Positions 20,406 to 31,817 are shown, counted from the stretch's first letter. The stretch is 64,000 nt of DNA from an uncultured Opitutaceae bacterium (GCA_937958045.1 CALFXL010000038.1:1-64000); one strand, 5' to 3'. Notes: generated from the sequence alone by a model not told the origin. Made by a program: numbers and translations.

Positions 20406-21272
20406 ATGAAGATTTATCTCGATGGGAAACTGGTCGACGAAGCCGATGCGAAGATCTCTGTCTTCGATCACGGTCTCCTGTACGGTGACGGCATCTTCGA
20501 AGGCATCCGCATCTATCAGGGAAACATTTTCCGCCTCGTCGAACACATCGAGCGCCTCGAATATTCGGCCAAGGCCATCCTCCTGAAGATGCCGTGGTCG
20601 CGTCAGGAGATCATCGACGCCACCGTCGAAACCTGTCGGGCCAATAATCTCCAAGATGGTTACATCCGCCTCGTCGTTACTCGCGGTGTCGGCGATCTGG
20701 GCCTGTCGCCGTGGCTTTGCCCGAAACCGTCGATCTTCATCATCGCCGACAAGATCGCCCTGTATCCAGCCGAGTACTACACGAAGGGACTCGACATCGT
20801 CACCGTTGCGACTCGTCGCACCAATCCCGCGGCGCTTCCGCCCACGGTGAAATCGCTCAATTACCTCAACAACATCCTCGCCAAGATCGAAGCCCGTCAG
20901 GCCGGCGTGCAGGAAGCCATCATGCTCAACGACCAAGGCTACGTGGCGGAGTGCACCGGCGATAACATTTTCACGGTTCACAAGGGCGAGATCGTGACGC
21001 CCGCCGCCTCGCAAGGCGCGCTCAAGGGCATCACGCGCGATTCGATTTTCGATATCGCCAAGGAAATCGGCGTGCCGATCCGCGAAGCCAATCTCACGCG
21101 CTACGACGTGTGGAATGCCGACGAGTGTTTCCTCACCGGCTCCGGCGCGGAAGTCATACCCGTGGTGAAGCTCGATGGCCGCGAAATCGGCAACGGCACG
21201 CCCGGTCCGATTTTCCGCAAAGTGCTCGATGCTTTCCGCCGCCGCGTGCTCGTGGAAGGCGTTCGCATCTAA
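20406..21272 (+). CDS. ilvE: Branched-chain amino-acid aminotransferase (class IV PLP enzyme)
   Basis: A 288-residue class IV transaminase, starting at ATG 20406 (MKIYLDGKLVDEADAKIS); the open frame upstream lacks homology. Family marks are VFDHGLLYGDGIFEGIRIY, the PLP-Lys segment TVKSLNYLNNILAKIEA, the acidic EC.GDNIF region (VAECTGDNIF) and the PLP-phosphate-binding LKGITRD. ADECFLTGSGAEVIPV is typical of the short IlvE subgroup. It would interconvert Leu, Ile and Val with their keto acids. A D-amino-acid transaminase or an aminodeoxychorismate-lyase-like role is less likely. Confidence 0.9.
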   Translation: MKIYLDGKLVDEADAKISVFDHGLLYGDGIFEGIRIYQGNIFRLVEHIERLEYSAKAILLKMPWSRQEIIDATVETCRANNLQDGYIRLVVTRGVGDLGLSPWLCPKPSIFIIADKIALYPAEYYTKGLDIVTVATRRTNPAALPPTVKSLNYLNNILAKIEARQAGVQEAIMLNDQGYVAECTGDNIFTVHKGEIVTPAASQGALKGITRDSIFDIAKEIGVPIREANLTRYDVWNADECFLTGSGAEVIPVVKLDGREIGNGTPGPIFRKVLDAFRRRVLVEGVRI

Positions 21273-21309
21273 GCCGCACGCATCCGCACGTTCACGCCAG
21301 GCGGGCAAA

Positions 21310-21364
21310 CGTGCCATTTTCGCGCAGACGCGCTCGCGGACTGTGCGCCGATGGCACGCTTTTG
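21310..21364 (+). terminator. Large structured hairpin downstream of ilvE, probable terminator
   Basis: Nested arms: CGTGCCAT (21310-21317) pairs with ATGGCACG (21351-21358). Inside, CGCGCAG pairs with CTGTGCG across a symmetric 3x3 internal loop. It is followed by CTTTTGG. The T-run is short, so termination is likely but not certain. A second stem GGGCCG (21365-21370) and CGGCCC (21379-21384) follows immediately. Confidence 0.55.
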
Positions 21365-21508
21365 GGGCCGGGAAAATACGGCCCTCGATGGAAGCCGAGG
21401 TCTTGCCAGCGGTGAACGCGCTGGCATGGTTGGTGCAGAAAGATGCATCCATCCATGCTCATCGCCCGTCATAATTTCAGTCCACCGTGTCGATAGTTGG
21501 GGTGGACG

Positions 21509-21517
21509 TGCTATATT
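21509..21517 (+). promoter_or_regulatory. Candidate extended -10 promoter of mcsA-mcsB-clpC
   Basis: TGCTATATT matches an extended -10 element, with the TATATT hexamer at 21512-21517. No good -35 is seen at 16-18 bp, which extended -10 promoters tolerate. The hexamer ends 7 nt before the mcsA ATG (21524), so transcription would start at or next to the start codon and give a leaderless message. Confidence 0.45.
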
Positions 21518-21523
21518 TTATCC

Positions 21524-22030
21524 ATGGCCAGCCCTCTTAAATGTGATCTTTGCTCGAAACCCGCGACGGTCCATCTCACGCAGATTGTTAATAACAAGAT
21601 CCATAAGGTCGACCTTTGCGAAGCCTGCGCCCAAGCCAAAGGCGTGACGGACCCCAGCGGTTTTTCGCTATCGGATCTTCTCCTGAAAGCCTCGCTCAAC
21701 CCCGAGGCCGCTTCGGAGACGATGCGCTGCGAGCATTGCGGGTTTACGCAAAACGATTTTAAGAAGCACGGCCGTTTCGGTTGCCCGCATTGCTACGAAA
21801 CCTTCAGTGCCATGCTCGAGCCCATGCTCGACAACATGCACAAGGGCACGGTCCATACCGGCAAAGTCCCGCAAAAAGCCCTCGAACGAAAAAATCTCCA
21901 CGATCGCCTCACGCAGCTCGAAGTGAGCCTCGACGATGCGATCAAATCCGAGCGTTACGAAGACGCCGCCCGCTACCGCGATGAAATCAACCAAGTCAAA
22001 CAAGCCTTCGGAGCGAAGCTCGCGCGTTAA
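21524..22030 (+). CDS. mcsA: McsA-like zinc protein, activator of the McsB arginine kinase
   Basis: The 168-residue product starts MASPLKCDLC. Two zinc-binding units are seen: C7/C10 with C32/C35, and C69/C72 with C87/C90 (CEHCGFTQNDFKKHGRFGCP). A C-terminal UVR motif follows at about 132-166 (LEVSLDDAIKSERYEDAARY), the same motif that occurs in ClpC and UvrB. In Bacillus, McsA activates McsB. It is directly followed by mcsB after 4 bp and then by clpC, which supports the assignment. The start is fixed by the conserved first Cys pair. No Shine-Dalgarno precedes it. Confidence 0.92.
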   Translation: MASPLKCDLCSKPATVHLTQIVNNKIHKVDLCEACAQAKGVTDPSGFSLSDLLLKASLNPEAASETMRCEHCGFTQNDFKKHGRFGCPHCYETFSAMLEPMLDNMHKGTVHTGKVPQKALERKNLHDRLTQLEVSLDDAIKSERYEDAARYRDEINQVKQAFGAKLAR

Positions 22031-22034
22031 GCCC

Positions 22035-23120
22035 ATGACGATCGCGTCGCTCATCGCTACGCCGTCCGAATTGACTGATACCGCCAGCAGCAAATGCGCG
22101 ATCGTCCTGATGACGCGCATCCGGCTGGCGCGTAATCTTGCGGGCAATCCGTTCCCCGGTTGGGCGCGCGAAGGACAACGCGGTGTCGTTTTCGAAACGT
22201 GCCGCGAAGCGCTTGCGGCGACCCCGCAGATGAAGCGCGGCCTCAACGTCGCCATCGATGAACTCAGCGATCTTGAGAAACAGATCCTCGTCGAGCGCCA
22301 CCTCATCAGCCGTGAACTCAGCGGCGCAAAATCCGCCGCGGGTGTCGTCATCAGCCGCGACCAGACGCTTTCGGTGATGATCAACGAAGAAGATCATCTC
22401 CGCATTCAGGTGCTTCGCGCCGGCTTCCAGCTCAAGAAAACCTGGAACGCCATCAACGACCTCGATTCCGCGCTCGAGAATGTGCTCGATTACGCGTTCT
22501 CGCCGTCGCTCGGTTACCTGACCGCGTGCCCGACTAATCTCGGTACCGGCATGCGCGCGTCGGCGATGATGCACCTGCCCGCGCTGGTCATTTCCAATCA
22601 GATGGAAAAAGTCGTTCGCGCGGTGAACCAGCTGGGCATGGTGGTCCGCGGTTTGTTCGGCGAAGGTTCCGACGCGAGCGGCAGCATCTTCCAGATCTCC
22701 AACCAAACGACGCTCGGCGAGTCCGAGGAAGAGATCATCAAGCGCCTCGGCAGCGTCCTTAACTCCATCATCGAGCACGAGCAAAACGCTCGCGCGAAGC
22801 TCATGGAGAGCGATGCCGCCAAGATCTACGACAAGATTGGCCGTGCATACGGCATCCTCCAGCACAGCCATCTGCTCAGCTCGGGCGAGGCCATGAATCT
22901 GCTCTCGTTGCTACGACTCGGCATCGATCTCGGACTTTTCCCCGACGAAAGCCGCTCGGTCATCGACCGGCTCTTCATCGAAGCGCAGCCGGGTCACATC
23001 CAGCACGCCAGCCAACACGATCTCGAAACCAACCAACGCGACATCCTCCGTGCGGAACGTCTGCGCGCGGAGTTTGCCGCATTCGCGAAACCTGATTTCT
23101 CTCGTAATAGTCAAAATTAA
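22035..23120 (+). CDS. mcsB: Protein arginine kinase McsB
   Basis: A 361-residue guanidino-phosphotransferase that phosphorylates arginines on proteins and so marks them for ClpC-ClpP. The ATP-binding arginines lie in VLMTRIRLARNLAGNPFP. The catalytic core includes SVMINEEDHLRIQVL, CPTNLGTGMRAS and SGSIFQISNQTTLG. The allosteric phospho-arginine pocket motif RDxxRA is present near the C-terminus (R335, D336, R339, A340). Length matches Firmicute McsB. It starts 4 bp after mcsA and is separated from clpC by 75-84 bp. No ctsR or ywlE-like phosphatase gene is adjacent. Confidence 0.95.
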   Translation: MTIASLIATPSELTDTASSKCAIVLMTRIRLARNLAGNPFPGWAREGQRGVVFETCREALAATPQMKRGLNVAIDELSDLEKQILVERHLISRELSGAKSAAGVVISRDQTLSVMINEEDHLRIQVLRAGFQLKKTWNAINDLDSALENVLDYAFSPSLGYLTACPTNLGTGMRASAMMHLPALVISNQMEKVVRAVNQLGMVVRGLFGEGSDASGSIFQISNQTTLGESEEEIIKRLGSVLNSIIEHEQNARAKLMESDAAKIYDKIGRAYGILQHSHLLSSGEAMNLLSLLRLGIDLGLFPDESRSVIDRLFIEAQPGHIQHASQHDLETNQRDILRAERLRAEFAAFAKPDFSRNSQN

Positions 23121-23195
23121 CCAAACCGGCGCCAGGTCCACCTCATCGCCGATCAACGTCCTTTAAATTAACACGCCCGCTCTACGCCCACTCAC

Positions 23196-25736
<2,541 letters not shown>

Positions 25737-25760
25737 GCGATCGCATTAACGATTCACAAC

Positions 25761-25795
25761 AAAGCCGCCTCCGAAAAGAGGCGGCTTTTTCTTTT
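25761..25795 (+). terminator. Rho-independent terminator after clpC
   Basis: GCCGCCTC (25764-25771), loop CGAAAA, GAGGCGGC (25778-25785), then TTTTTCTTTT. The leading AAA gives some bidirectional character toward the convergent sensor-kinase gene. Confidence 0.93.
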
Positions 25796-25846
25796 GCAAG
25801 ATCGAATGTATTCACATCATGAATACATCATAGGGGCCTGATCTGC

Positions 25847-27193
25847 TTACGCGCGTGCGATGGCGATCGGGCTGATGGTCGGAATGTCTTTGGCCGGCGG
25901 CGTATCGTTCCAGCGTTGCAGTTCCAACGTGAACGTGGCGCCTTTGCCCGGACCATCGCTATGGGCGGTGAGCGAGCCGCCCATTTGTTTGGCGGCATTG
26001 GCGCTGGAGTGCAGGCCGAAGCCGTGTCCGTCTTTGCGCGTCGTGAACCCGTGCGAGAAAATCTTCGTGAGATTTTCCGCGGGAATGCCGACGCCGTTGT
26101 CGATGACTTTGACGAGGATGGTGTCGCGCGGCGAATTTTCGATGCGCAGCGTGAGGCGACGTTGCGACGGTTCTTTCACGTCCATCGCTTTCTTTGCGTT
26201 GCTGATGAGGTTGACGAGAATCTGCAGCACCTTGTGGCGTTCGGCGCGCGCGGGCGGGGCGACTCCGAATTCGCGAATCACGTGGACGTTGTGGCGGAGG
26301 AGCGCGTTGTTGCTGAGTTTGATCGCGTCTTCGATCGCTTCGTTCAACGCGAGCGGTTCGACGACGCCGGCAACGGATGCGTAACTCTGCTGGGTCCAGA
26401 TGATGTCTTTTACGTGATCGATGCTTTTGAGCAGCGTGGAAAGGTCGGACATCGTTTCGTTGCGCTCCTGCTCGAGCGTGTTCGCAAGGCTTTCGAGATA
26501 AGCGGGGAGCTTGGCGGCGCGAGGATCGTTGGCGAAGAAGCCGGGCAGATCGTGCGCGTTTTCGCGGAGGAGGGCGCAAACTTTGAAAATGCTGGTGACC
26601 TTCGAATCGCGCAGACGATCGGACAGGAGATTGGCGGTGACGTTGATACTTGTGAGCACGTTGCCGACGTTGTGAAGAACGCCGGTCGCGACCTCCGCCA
26701 TGCCCGCTTGGCGCGTGGCTTCCATGAGCTGGCGATTGGCTTCCTCGAGCGCTTTCTGCGTTTCGACGGATTTGGTGACGTCTTTGCTGATGCCAAAAGT
26801 GCCGACGATTTTTCCGCTTTCGTTTCGCAGCGGCAGCTTGCTGGTGAGCACCCACGTGATGCGTCCGTCGGGCCAGGTTTCTTTCTCGAGACGATCGAGC
26901 ATCGGTTTTCCGGTGCGGATGATCTCTTGTTCGTCGTCGTAGGCTTTGCGCGCGTGCGCTTCGTCGAAGAAGTCGAAATCCGTTTTCCCGATTTGTTGGG
27001 CGGGTTGGAGATTGTCGCGCGCGGCTTTGGCGCGACTGACCGCGAGGAAGCGCGATTGAAGATCCTTGAAGTAGATGTGGTCCGGGATGGCGGAGAGAAA
27101 GGCCTGGAGAAGGATGCTTTCCAATTGGGGTATGGGCGATCCCGAGCCGGTGGTGGCCGTCGGGACTGCTGGGGCGGCGTCGGACGTACTCAT
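25847..27193 (-). CDS. PAS-domain sensor histidine kinase
   Basis: 448 residues, no transmembrane helix. A PAS fold lies at about residues 25-140 (FLSAIPDHIYFKDLQSRFLA, with PAC-like ETWPDGRITWVLTSKLPLR). The phospho-acceptor region is atypical but has a His (H174 in TGVLHNVGNVLTSI), the variant seen in kinases with the VLHNVGN box. The N box VLQILVNLISNAKKA, G1 VIDNGVGIP and G2 GHGFGLHSSANAAK are intact. It overlaps the upstream hybrid kinase by 4 nt (ATGA), so the two are translationally coupled and may form one signalling path. The signal sensed is unknown. Confidence 0.93.
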   Translation of the reverse strand: MSTSDAAPAVPTATTGSGSPIPQLESILLQAFLSAIPDHIYFKDLQSRFLAVSRAKAARDNLQPAQQIGKTDFDFFDEAHARKAYDDEQEIIRTGKPMLDRLEKETWPDGRITWVLTSKLPLRNESGKIVGTFGISKDVTKSVETQKALEEANRQLMEATRQAGMAEVATGVLHNVGNVLTSINVTANLLSDRLRDSKVTSIFKVCALLRENAHDLPGFFANDPRAAKLPAYLESLANTLEQERNETMSDLSTLLKSIDHVKDIIWTQQSYASVAGVVEPLALNEAIEDAIKLSNNALLRHNVHVIREFGVAPPARAERHKVLQILVNLISNAKKAMDVKEPSQRRLTLRIENSPRDTILVKVIDNGVGIPAENLTKIFSHGFTTRKDGHGFGLHSSANAAKQMGGSLTAHSDGPGKGATFTLELQRWNDTPPAKDIPTISPIAIARA

Positions 27194-29457
27194 GAGTGAA
27201 AGGGGCTGCGCGTCGCTTTGCGGCTGGCTTGGAGCAATTCGATGTTTCGCAACAACGTCTCGCGAATGGCGGTCGTGGTGACAGGCTTGGAGAGATAATC
27301 ATCCATGCCGGCGGCGAGGAGGCGTTCGCGTTCGGAAGGGAGTGCGTTGGCGGTGAGGGCGATGATGCGCAGGTGGCGTGGTGTGCGCGGATCGCGATCG
27401 GCTTGGGCGGCGCGAATCAGACGTGTGGCTTCGATGCCGTCCATGACGGGCATCTGTTCGTCCATAAAAATGATGTCGTAGGGCTGGCGTTTCAGCGCGT
27501 CGATCGCCTCGCGTCCGTTGTTCGCGAAATCAGCGCGGTAACCGAGTCGCAGCAGTTGATGGCCGGTGACGGTTTGATTGATGGCGTTGTCGTCCACGAC
27601 GAGGATGCGGACGGCGTCGTGAAGCGTGGGAGAATCCTCCGCCTCGACGGCGGGATCGACCGCCGGGTGAGGCTTCTCCATCGCGCAGCGGATCGCTTCG
27701 ACGAGTGGCGATGCTTTAACAGGCTTCAACAAACAGTAGCCGATGCAAAGCGACTCGAGTTGGTTGGGCGCGAACTTGTCGCCAAGAACGGTGAGCAAGA
27801 GTTTCGCCGGCTGCGGAATATCGGGCAGTGCGGCGATCGCCGCTGCGAGGGCGAGACCATCCATGCCGGGCATGTGATGATCGATCAGCACCAGATCGAA
27901 AGGCGAACCTTCCAAGTAGGCGTGTCGAATCGCGGCGAGCGCGGCGGTGCCGCTGTCGGCTTCTTCGTGCGGGATTTGCCGGTACGCGAGATGATGATGC
28001 AGGACGCGGCGACTGGTTTGGTTGTCGTCCACGATGAGTGCGCGACGCACGGGTTGCGGAAACGGAGCGGCACTGAGCGTGGACGTCGTGGGGCGCGCGA
28101 AACGCGCGGTGAATGAAAACGTGCTGCCGCGCCCGGCTTCGCTACGGATGCCGATCTGGCCGCCCATCATTTCGACGAGACGTTTGCAGATGGTGAGCCC
28201 GAGGCCGGTGCCGCCGTATTTGCGACTCGTCGAGCTGTCGGCCTGTGTGAACGGTTGGAAAAGGGTTTCCTGAATTTCGCGCGAGATGCCGATGCCGGTA
28301 TCGGTCACGTCGAAGCGCAGCGTGCAATCGCGCTCCGATTTTTGTTCGCAGGAAACGTGGAGGAAGATCTCACCCGCCTCGGTGAACTTGATGGCGTTGC
28401 CGAGCAGATTGAAGAGGATCTGGCGGAGCCGGGTCGGGTCGCCGAAGAGACGCGCGGGGACGTCGGATTCGACGAGGAAAGCGAGTTCGAGTTTTTTGCT
28501 CGCGGCGGGTTGCGCTTGGAGATCGAGCGCGGCGTGAATCGCTTCGGTGAGCGGGAAATCGATGTGCTCGAGCGTGACTTTGCCGGCTTCGATTTTGGAG
28601 AAATCGAGGATCTCATTGACGACGGAAAGAAGCGCTTCGCCGCTGCGACTGAGTGTTTGCACGAAATCGCGTTGAAGCGCGGTGAGCTCGGTTTGCAGGA
28701 GCAAGTCGGCCATGCCGATGATGCCGTTGAGGGGCGTGCGCACCTCGTGGCTCATGTTCGCGAGGAACATGCTCTTGGCTTCGTTGGCGGCTTCGGCGGC
28801 GTCTTTGGCTTTGTGGAGCTCGGCTTCGATGTTGGCGCGTTCGACGATCTCGGAGGTGAGTTTGCGATTGGCCTCCATCATCTCGGCGGTGCGCTCGGCG
28901 ATGGCTTGTTCGAGCGAGCTGAGGCGTTCGTGGTGCTCGCGTTGGAGCGCCCACTTTTCGGTGAGTGTGCCGGCCATCTGGCGCACCTCGATATTGTCGA
29001 AAGGTTTTTTGAGAATGAGCAGTCGATCGTTACGACCGAGTCGGCTCAGAAGCTCGTCCCACGAATAATCGGAATATGCCGTGCAGATGACGGCTTGGAT
29101 GTCGGGGTCGATTTGCCAAATGCGCTCAAGCGTCTCGAGTCCGTCGATGCCGGGCGGCATGCGCATATCGACAAACGCGAGCGCGAACGGCTGGCCGGCT
29201 TCGAGCGCGGCGCGAACTTGCGCGACGCCGTCTTCCCCTTGGAAGGCGGAAACCAGTTCGAAGCTGACGTTGGCAGAAGGACGACGGGCGCCGAAGAGCT
29301 CGGCCTCGAGATCATCGAGTTGATTTTGCTGGGCGTCTTTCCCTCGAAGAATGCGCGCGAAGTCTTCGTGGATGGCGTGGTTATCGTCGACGATGAGTAT
29401 CCGGCGATTTTTTTCGCGCGTGGCGGAAGGCATGATAATCGAGGCGGATGGGGGCAT
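27190..29457 (-). CDS. Hybrid sensor kinase: REC-HK-REC-REC
   Basis: A 755-residue soluble hybrid kinase. An N-terminal receiver (ILIVDDNHAIH, phospho-Asp D97 in FVDMRMPPGIDG) carries an extended acidic insert at about 40-65. A coiled coil is followed by a canonical H box FLANMSHEVRTPLNGIIGM (H237), N box QILFNLLGNAIKFTE, G1 VTDTGIGIS and G2 KYGGTGLGLTICKRL. Two C-terminal receivers follow: one with ALIVDDNQTSR and LIDHHMPGMDG, one with ILVVDDNAINQ and FMDEQMPVMDG. No DNA-binding output domain is present, so phosphoryl groups must leave by an Hpt protein or another regulator. It is upstream of and overlaps the PAS kinase gene. Confidence 0.95.
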   Translation of the reverse strand: MPPSASIIMPSATREKNRRILIVDDNHAIHEDFARILRGKDAQQNQLDDLEAELFGARRPSANVSFELVSAFQGEDGVAQVRAALEAGQPFALAFVDMRMPPGIDGLETLERIWQIDPDIQAVICTAYSDYSWDELLSRLGRNDRLLILKKPFDNIEVRQMAGTLTEKWALQREHHERLSSLEQAIAERTAEMMEANRKLTSEIVERANIEAELHKAKDAAEAANEAKSMFLANMSHEVRTPLNGIIGMADLLLQTELTALQRDFVQTLSRSGEALLSVVNEILDFSKIEAGKVTLEHIDFPLTEAIHAALDLQAQPAASKKLELAFLVESDVPARLFGDPTRLRQILFNLLGNAIKFTEAGEIFLHVSCEQKSERDCTLRFDVTDTGIGISREIQETLFQPFTQADSSTSRKYGGTGLGLTICKRLVEMMGGQIGIRSEAGRGSTFSFTARFARPTTSTLSAAPFPQPVRRALIVDDNQTSRRVLHHHLAYRQIPHEEADSGTAALAAIRHAYLEGSPFDLVLIDHHMPGMDGLALAAAIAALPDIPQPAKLLLTVLGDKFAPNQLESLCIGYCLLKPVKASPLVEAIRCAMEKPHPAVDPAVEAEDSPTLHDAVRILVVDDNAINQTVTGHQLLRLGYRADFANNGREAIDALKRQPYDIIFMDEQMPVMDGIEATRLIRAAQADRDPRTPRHLRIIALTANALPSERERLLAAGMDDYLSKPVTTTAIRETLLRNIELLQASRKATRSPFHS

Positions 29458-29578
29458 GGGGACCTAGCTGGACGGACGCGGTGCATGGCCGCGTCTGACG
29501 CGAGGCAGTCGTACGATTAGGTCTCTTAATCGGCTAAGTCCCCGCTCACTTGAGTTTTTCGTGATCGGAGGGGAACGA

Positions 29579-29614
29579 AAAAGGCGGACCAGCGCAAGCG
29601 CCGGTCCGCCTTCA
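29579..29614 (-). terminator. Rho-independent terminator of the Ldh2 gene
   Basis: Read on the minus strand, a 10-bp stem (AAGGCGGACC and GGTCCGCCTT, 29581-29590 with 29603-29612) is capped by an inner 3-bp stem with a CAAG-type loop. TTTTTCG follows. It lies 24 bp after the stop at 29638. Confidence 0.85.
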
Positions 29615-29637
29615 AGCGGGCGAAGATTAACGGACGA

Positions 29638-30735
29638 TCAGACCGTGTAGGTCTTGAACGATTCGAGTTTCCAGAGCGGTTGGCCGGCCTCGGTCGCGAG
29701 CTCGTTGAAGGCCTCGATTTCGGCCTTGGTGAAGAGCAAGCCACCCGCAGCGGCGGTGTGTTTGGCCCAACCGGCTTCGATCTGGCCCGGAAGAATGCAC
29801 TTCTCGTTGCCGTGACCGAGGACGTCGGCGAGGACGGCTTTCACGTTTTCCTTCTGGTTGCGGCCTTTGGCGAACGCGCCGCCGTTGATCGCGTCGGGAT
29901 GAATGACTTGGAAGAAGAACACGCAGGTGCCCTTATCGCCTTCGGCCTGTTCCCAGCGATTACGGATGGTCGGGAGAGAGCCGCCGACAAAAGCGCCGAC
30001 GATCTCGTTAATGAGCGAGAGACCGTAGCCTTTGTGCGCGCCGAACGGGATGAGGTATTTGGCTTTCGTCGGGTCGGTCGTGACGACGCCGTTTTCATCC
30101 ACGGCGGCGTCGGGCGGGAGCTGTTTGCCTTCGCGGGCGAGCTGTTGCACGCGACCCATGGCGACGACGGAGGTGGCCCAGTCGATCACGATGGGGAAGC
30201 CGACGGCGTCGGTTGTGGGAAAACCCCACGAGTGCGGGTTCGTGCCGAGGGTCGGATACTTGCCGCCAAACGGCACGACCTCGGCAAGCGCCGCGGTGCA
30301 GTTGGTGTAGGCGATGTAACCGCGACGGGCGGCTTCCATCACATAACCGCCGCCCCAGAGATAGTGGAAGGCGTTGTCGACGGAGACGGTGCCGACGCCG
30401 TATTTGTCGGCGAGGCGGATGGCTTCATCGAGCGCGCGGTAGGCGGTGGATTGGCCGAGCTTTTTATTGGCGTTCCAGATCTTGGCGGCCTCGAAACGCG
30501 AGGGCTTTTCTTCGATCTGCGCGCCGGGCACGCAGCCCTTCGAGCCGGAGCCGAAGAGATGATCGAGGTGGAGAGCCTTGATGCCGTTGTGTGTGCGGAT
30601 GCCGTGGCGGGAGGCTTCTGCGCAGAAGCGCGCGCCTTCGGCGGCTTCGTCGGCGAGGTATCCACGATGTTGATACGCAGCTTGGACGAGCGCGTTGTGC
30701 TGGGATTCAGGAACAACGTAGTAGGTGTCGGGCAT
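29638..30735 (-). CDS. Ldh2-family malate/L-lactate/sulfolactate dehydrogenase
   Basis: A 365-residue NAD(P)-dependent dehydrogenase of the Ldh2 (YiaK/ComC/AllD) fold. Typical segments are HGIRTHNGIKAL, GVGTVSVDNAFHYLWGGGY, NCTAALAEVVPFGGKYPTLG, and ATSVVAMGRVQQLAREGKQLP. The cofactor region FGAHKGYGLSLINEIVGAF is well conserved. The substrate is a small 2-hydroxyacid, but the family is too broad to say which. It lies 110 bp downstream of a D-2-hydroxyacid dehydrogenase gene on the same strand. The gap holds an imperfect inverted repeat. Confidence 0.88.
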   Translation of the reverse strand: MPDTYYVVPESQHNALVQAAYQHRGYLADEAAEGARFCAEASRHGIRTHNGIKALHLDHLFGSGSKGCVPGAQIEEKPSRFEAAKIWNANKKLGQSTAYRALDEAIRLADKYGVGTVSVDNAFHYLWGGGYVMEAARRGYIAYTNCTAALAEVVPFGGKYPTLGTNPHSWGFPTTDAVGFPIVIDWATSVVAMGRVQQLAREGKQLPPDAAVDENGVVTTDPTKAKYLIPFGAHKGYGLSLINEIVGAFVGGSLPTIRNRWEQAEGDKGTCVFFFQVIHPDAINGGAFAKGRNQKENVKAVLADVLGHGNEKCILPGQIEAGWAKHTAAAGGLLFTKAEIEAFNELATEAGQPLWKLESFKTYTV

Positions 30736-30761
30736 GGGAGGAGGAGTTTTGAGTTAAGACT

Positions 30762-30849
30762 GTAGAATTAAGAATGAGCGGCAGAGGTTCGACTGATGAA
30801 ACCGCTGAAGGCGGTTGGTCATTCGTCGTTCCGCATTCGTAATTCTTAC
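30762..30849. repeat. Intergenic imperfect inverted repeat
   Basis: Arm 1, GTAGAATTAAGAATGAGCGG (30762-30781), is nearly the reverse complement of arm 2, CCGCATTCGTAATTCTTAC (30831-30849). An inner hairpin AACCGC-TGAAG-GCGGTT sits at 30800-30816. It fills the gap between the two dehydrogenase genes and is AT-richer than its surroundings. No transposase is present. Confidence 0.6.
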
Positions 30850-31817
30850 TTCGCCGACACCTCGGGATTGGCCTGAGCGAGAGGCTTCTGGCCCGAGAGA
30901 TAGCGGGTGAGGTTTTCCACCGCGGCGCTCGCCTGGCGTTGCACGCTCTCGTGAGTGCGGGAACCGACGTGCGGCGTGACCACGACGTTGGGGAGCTTGA
31001 GGAGCGGGTGATCGGCGGGAGGCGGCTCTTGATCGAGCACGTCGGTGCCGTAGCCGCCGATCTGGCCGGATTTGAGGGCTTCGACCATGTCGGCGGTGTG
31101 AACGATTTCGCCGCGGGCGCAGTTGAGGATGATCACGCCTTTCTTCATCGTGGCGATGCTGCGGGCGTTGATCATGTCGCGCGTTTCGGGCGTCAGGTTC
31201 GTGTGGAGAGAAATGTAGTCGGCGGTGGTGAAGATCTCTTCCTTGGTCGCGGCGCGGCGGATGTCGTGCATTTTGGCGAATGCTTCATCCCAATACACGT
31301 CGAACGCGATGACCTTCATGCCGAAGGCGCGGGCGCGGATGGCGACCTCCTTGCCGATGCGGCCGAGGCCGACGATGCCGATGGTTTTGTCGAGCAGCTC
31401 GTGACCGGTGTGACGTTTCCAGCCGCCGCTGCGGGTGGAGTCGGTGTGCGCGAGGAGATTTTTCTCGAGCGCGAGCAGGAGCAGGAAGGTGTGCTCGGCG
31501 ACGGTGGTGTGGTTGACGCCGGGCGTGAAGAGAACGGGAATCTTAAATTCGGTGGCGGAAGCGACGTCGATTTTATCGAGGCCGATGCCGTACTTACTGA
31601 TGACCTTGAGGCGGGGCAGCGATTTCTGGATCACGGCGCGCGTGATGGCGTCGTCACCGCAGATGAACGCGTCGAACTCGCCAGCGAGCTCGAGCATACG
31701 CGACTCGGGAAGGGGGCCTCGTTCGCGGACGATCTCGAAGCCGGTTTTGGCCAGCATCTCGTGATGCACGCCGGGAGTATCTTGAAACGAGGTGGTGGTG
31801 AGAAGGACACGTGTCAT
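30846..31817 (-). CDS. D-isomer-specific 2-hydroxyacid dehydrogenase
   Basis: 323 residues from ATG 31817 (MTRVLLTTTSFQDTPG); the longer upstream frame is not protein-like. Member of the SerA/phosphoglycerate-dehydrogenase superfamily. The NAD-binding motif is IGIVGLGRIGKEVAIRARAFG. Active-site Arg is in VIILNCARGEIVHT, Glu in DVLDQEPPP and His in VVVTPHVGSRTHES. It lacks an ACT domain, so it is not a full-length feedback-regulated SerA. Next to Ldh2 and a divergent GlcD-like gene, it probably handles a catabolic 2-hydroxy or 2-keto acid. Confidence 0.9.
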   Translation of the reverse strand: MTRVLLTTTSFQDTPGVHHEMLAKTGFEIVRERGPLPESRMLELAGEFDAFICGDDAITRAVIQKSLPRLKVISKYGIGLDKIDVASATEFKIPVLFTPGVNHTTVAEHTFLLLLALEKNLLAHTDSTRSGGWKRHTGHELLDKTIGIVGLGRIGKEVAIRARAFGMKVIAFDVYWDEAFAKMHDIRRAATKEEIFTTADYISLHTNLTPETRDMINARSIATMKKGVIILNCARGEIVHTADMVEALKSGQIGGYGTDVLDQEPPPADHPLLKLPNVVVTPHVGSRTHESVQRQASAAVENLTRYLSGQKPLAQANPEVSAK

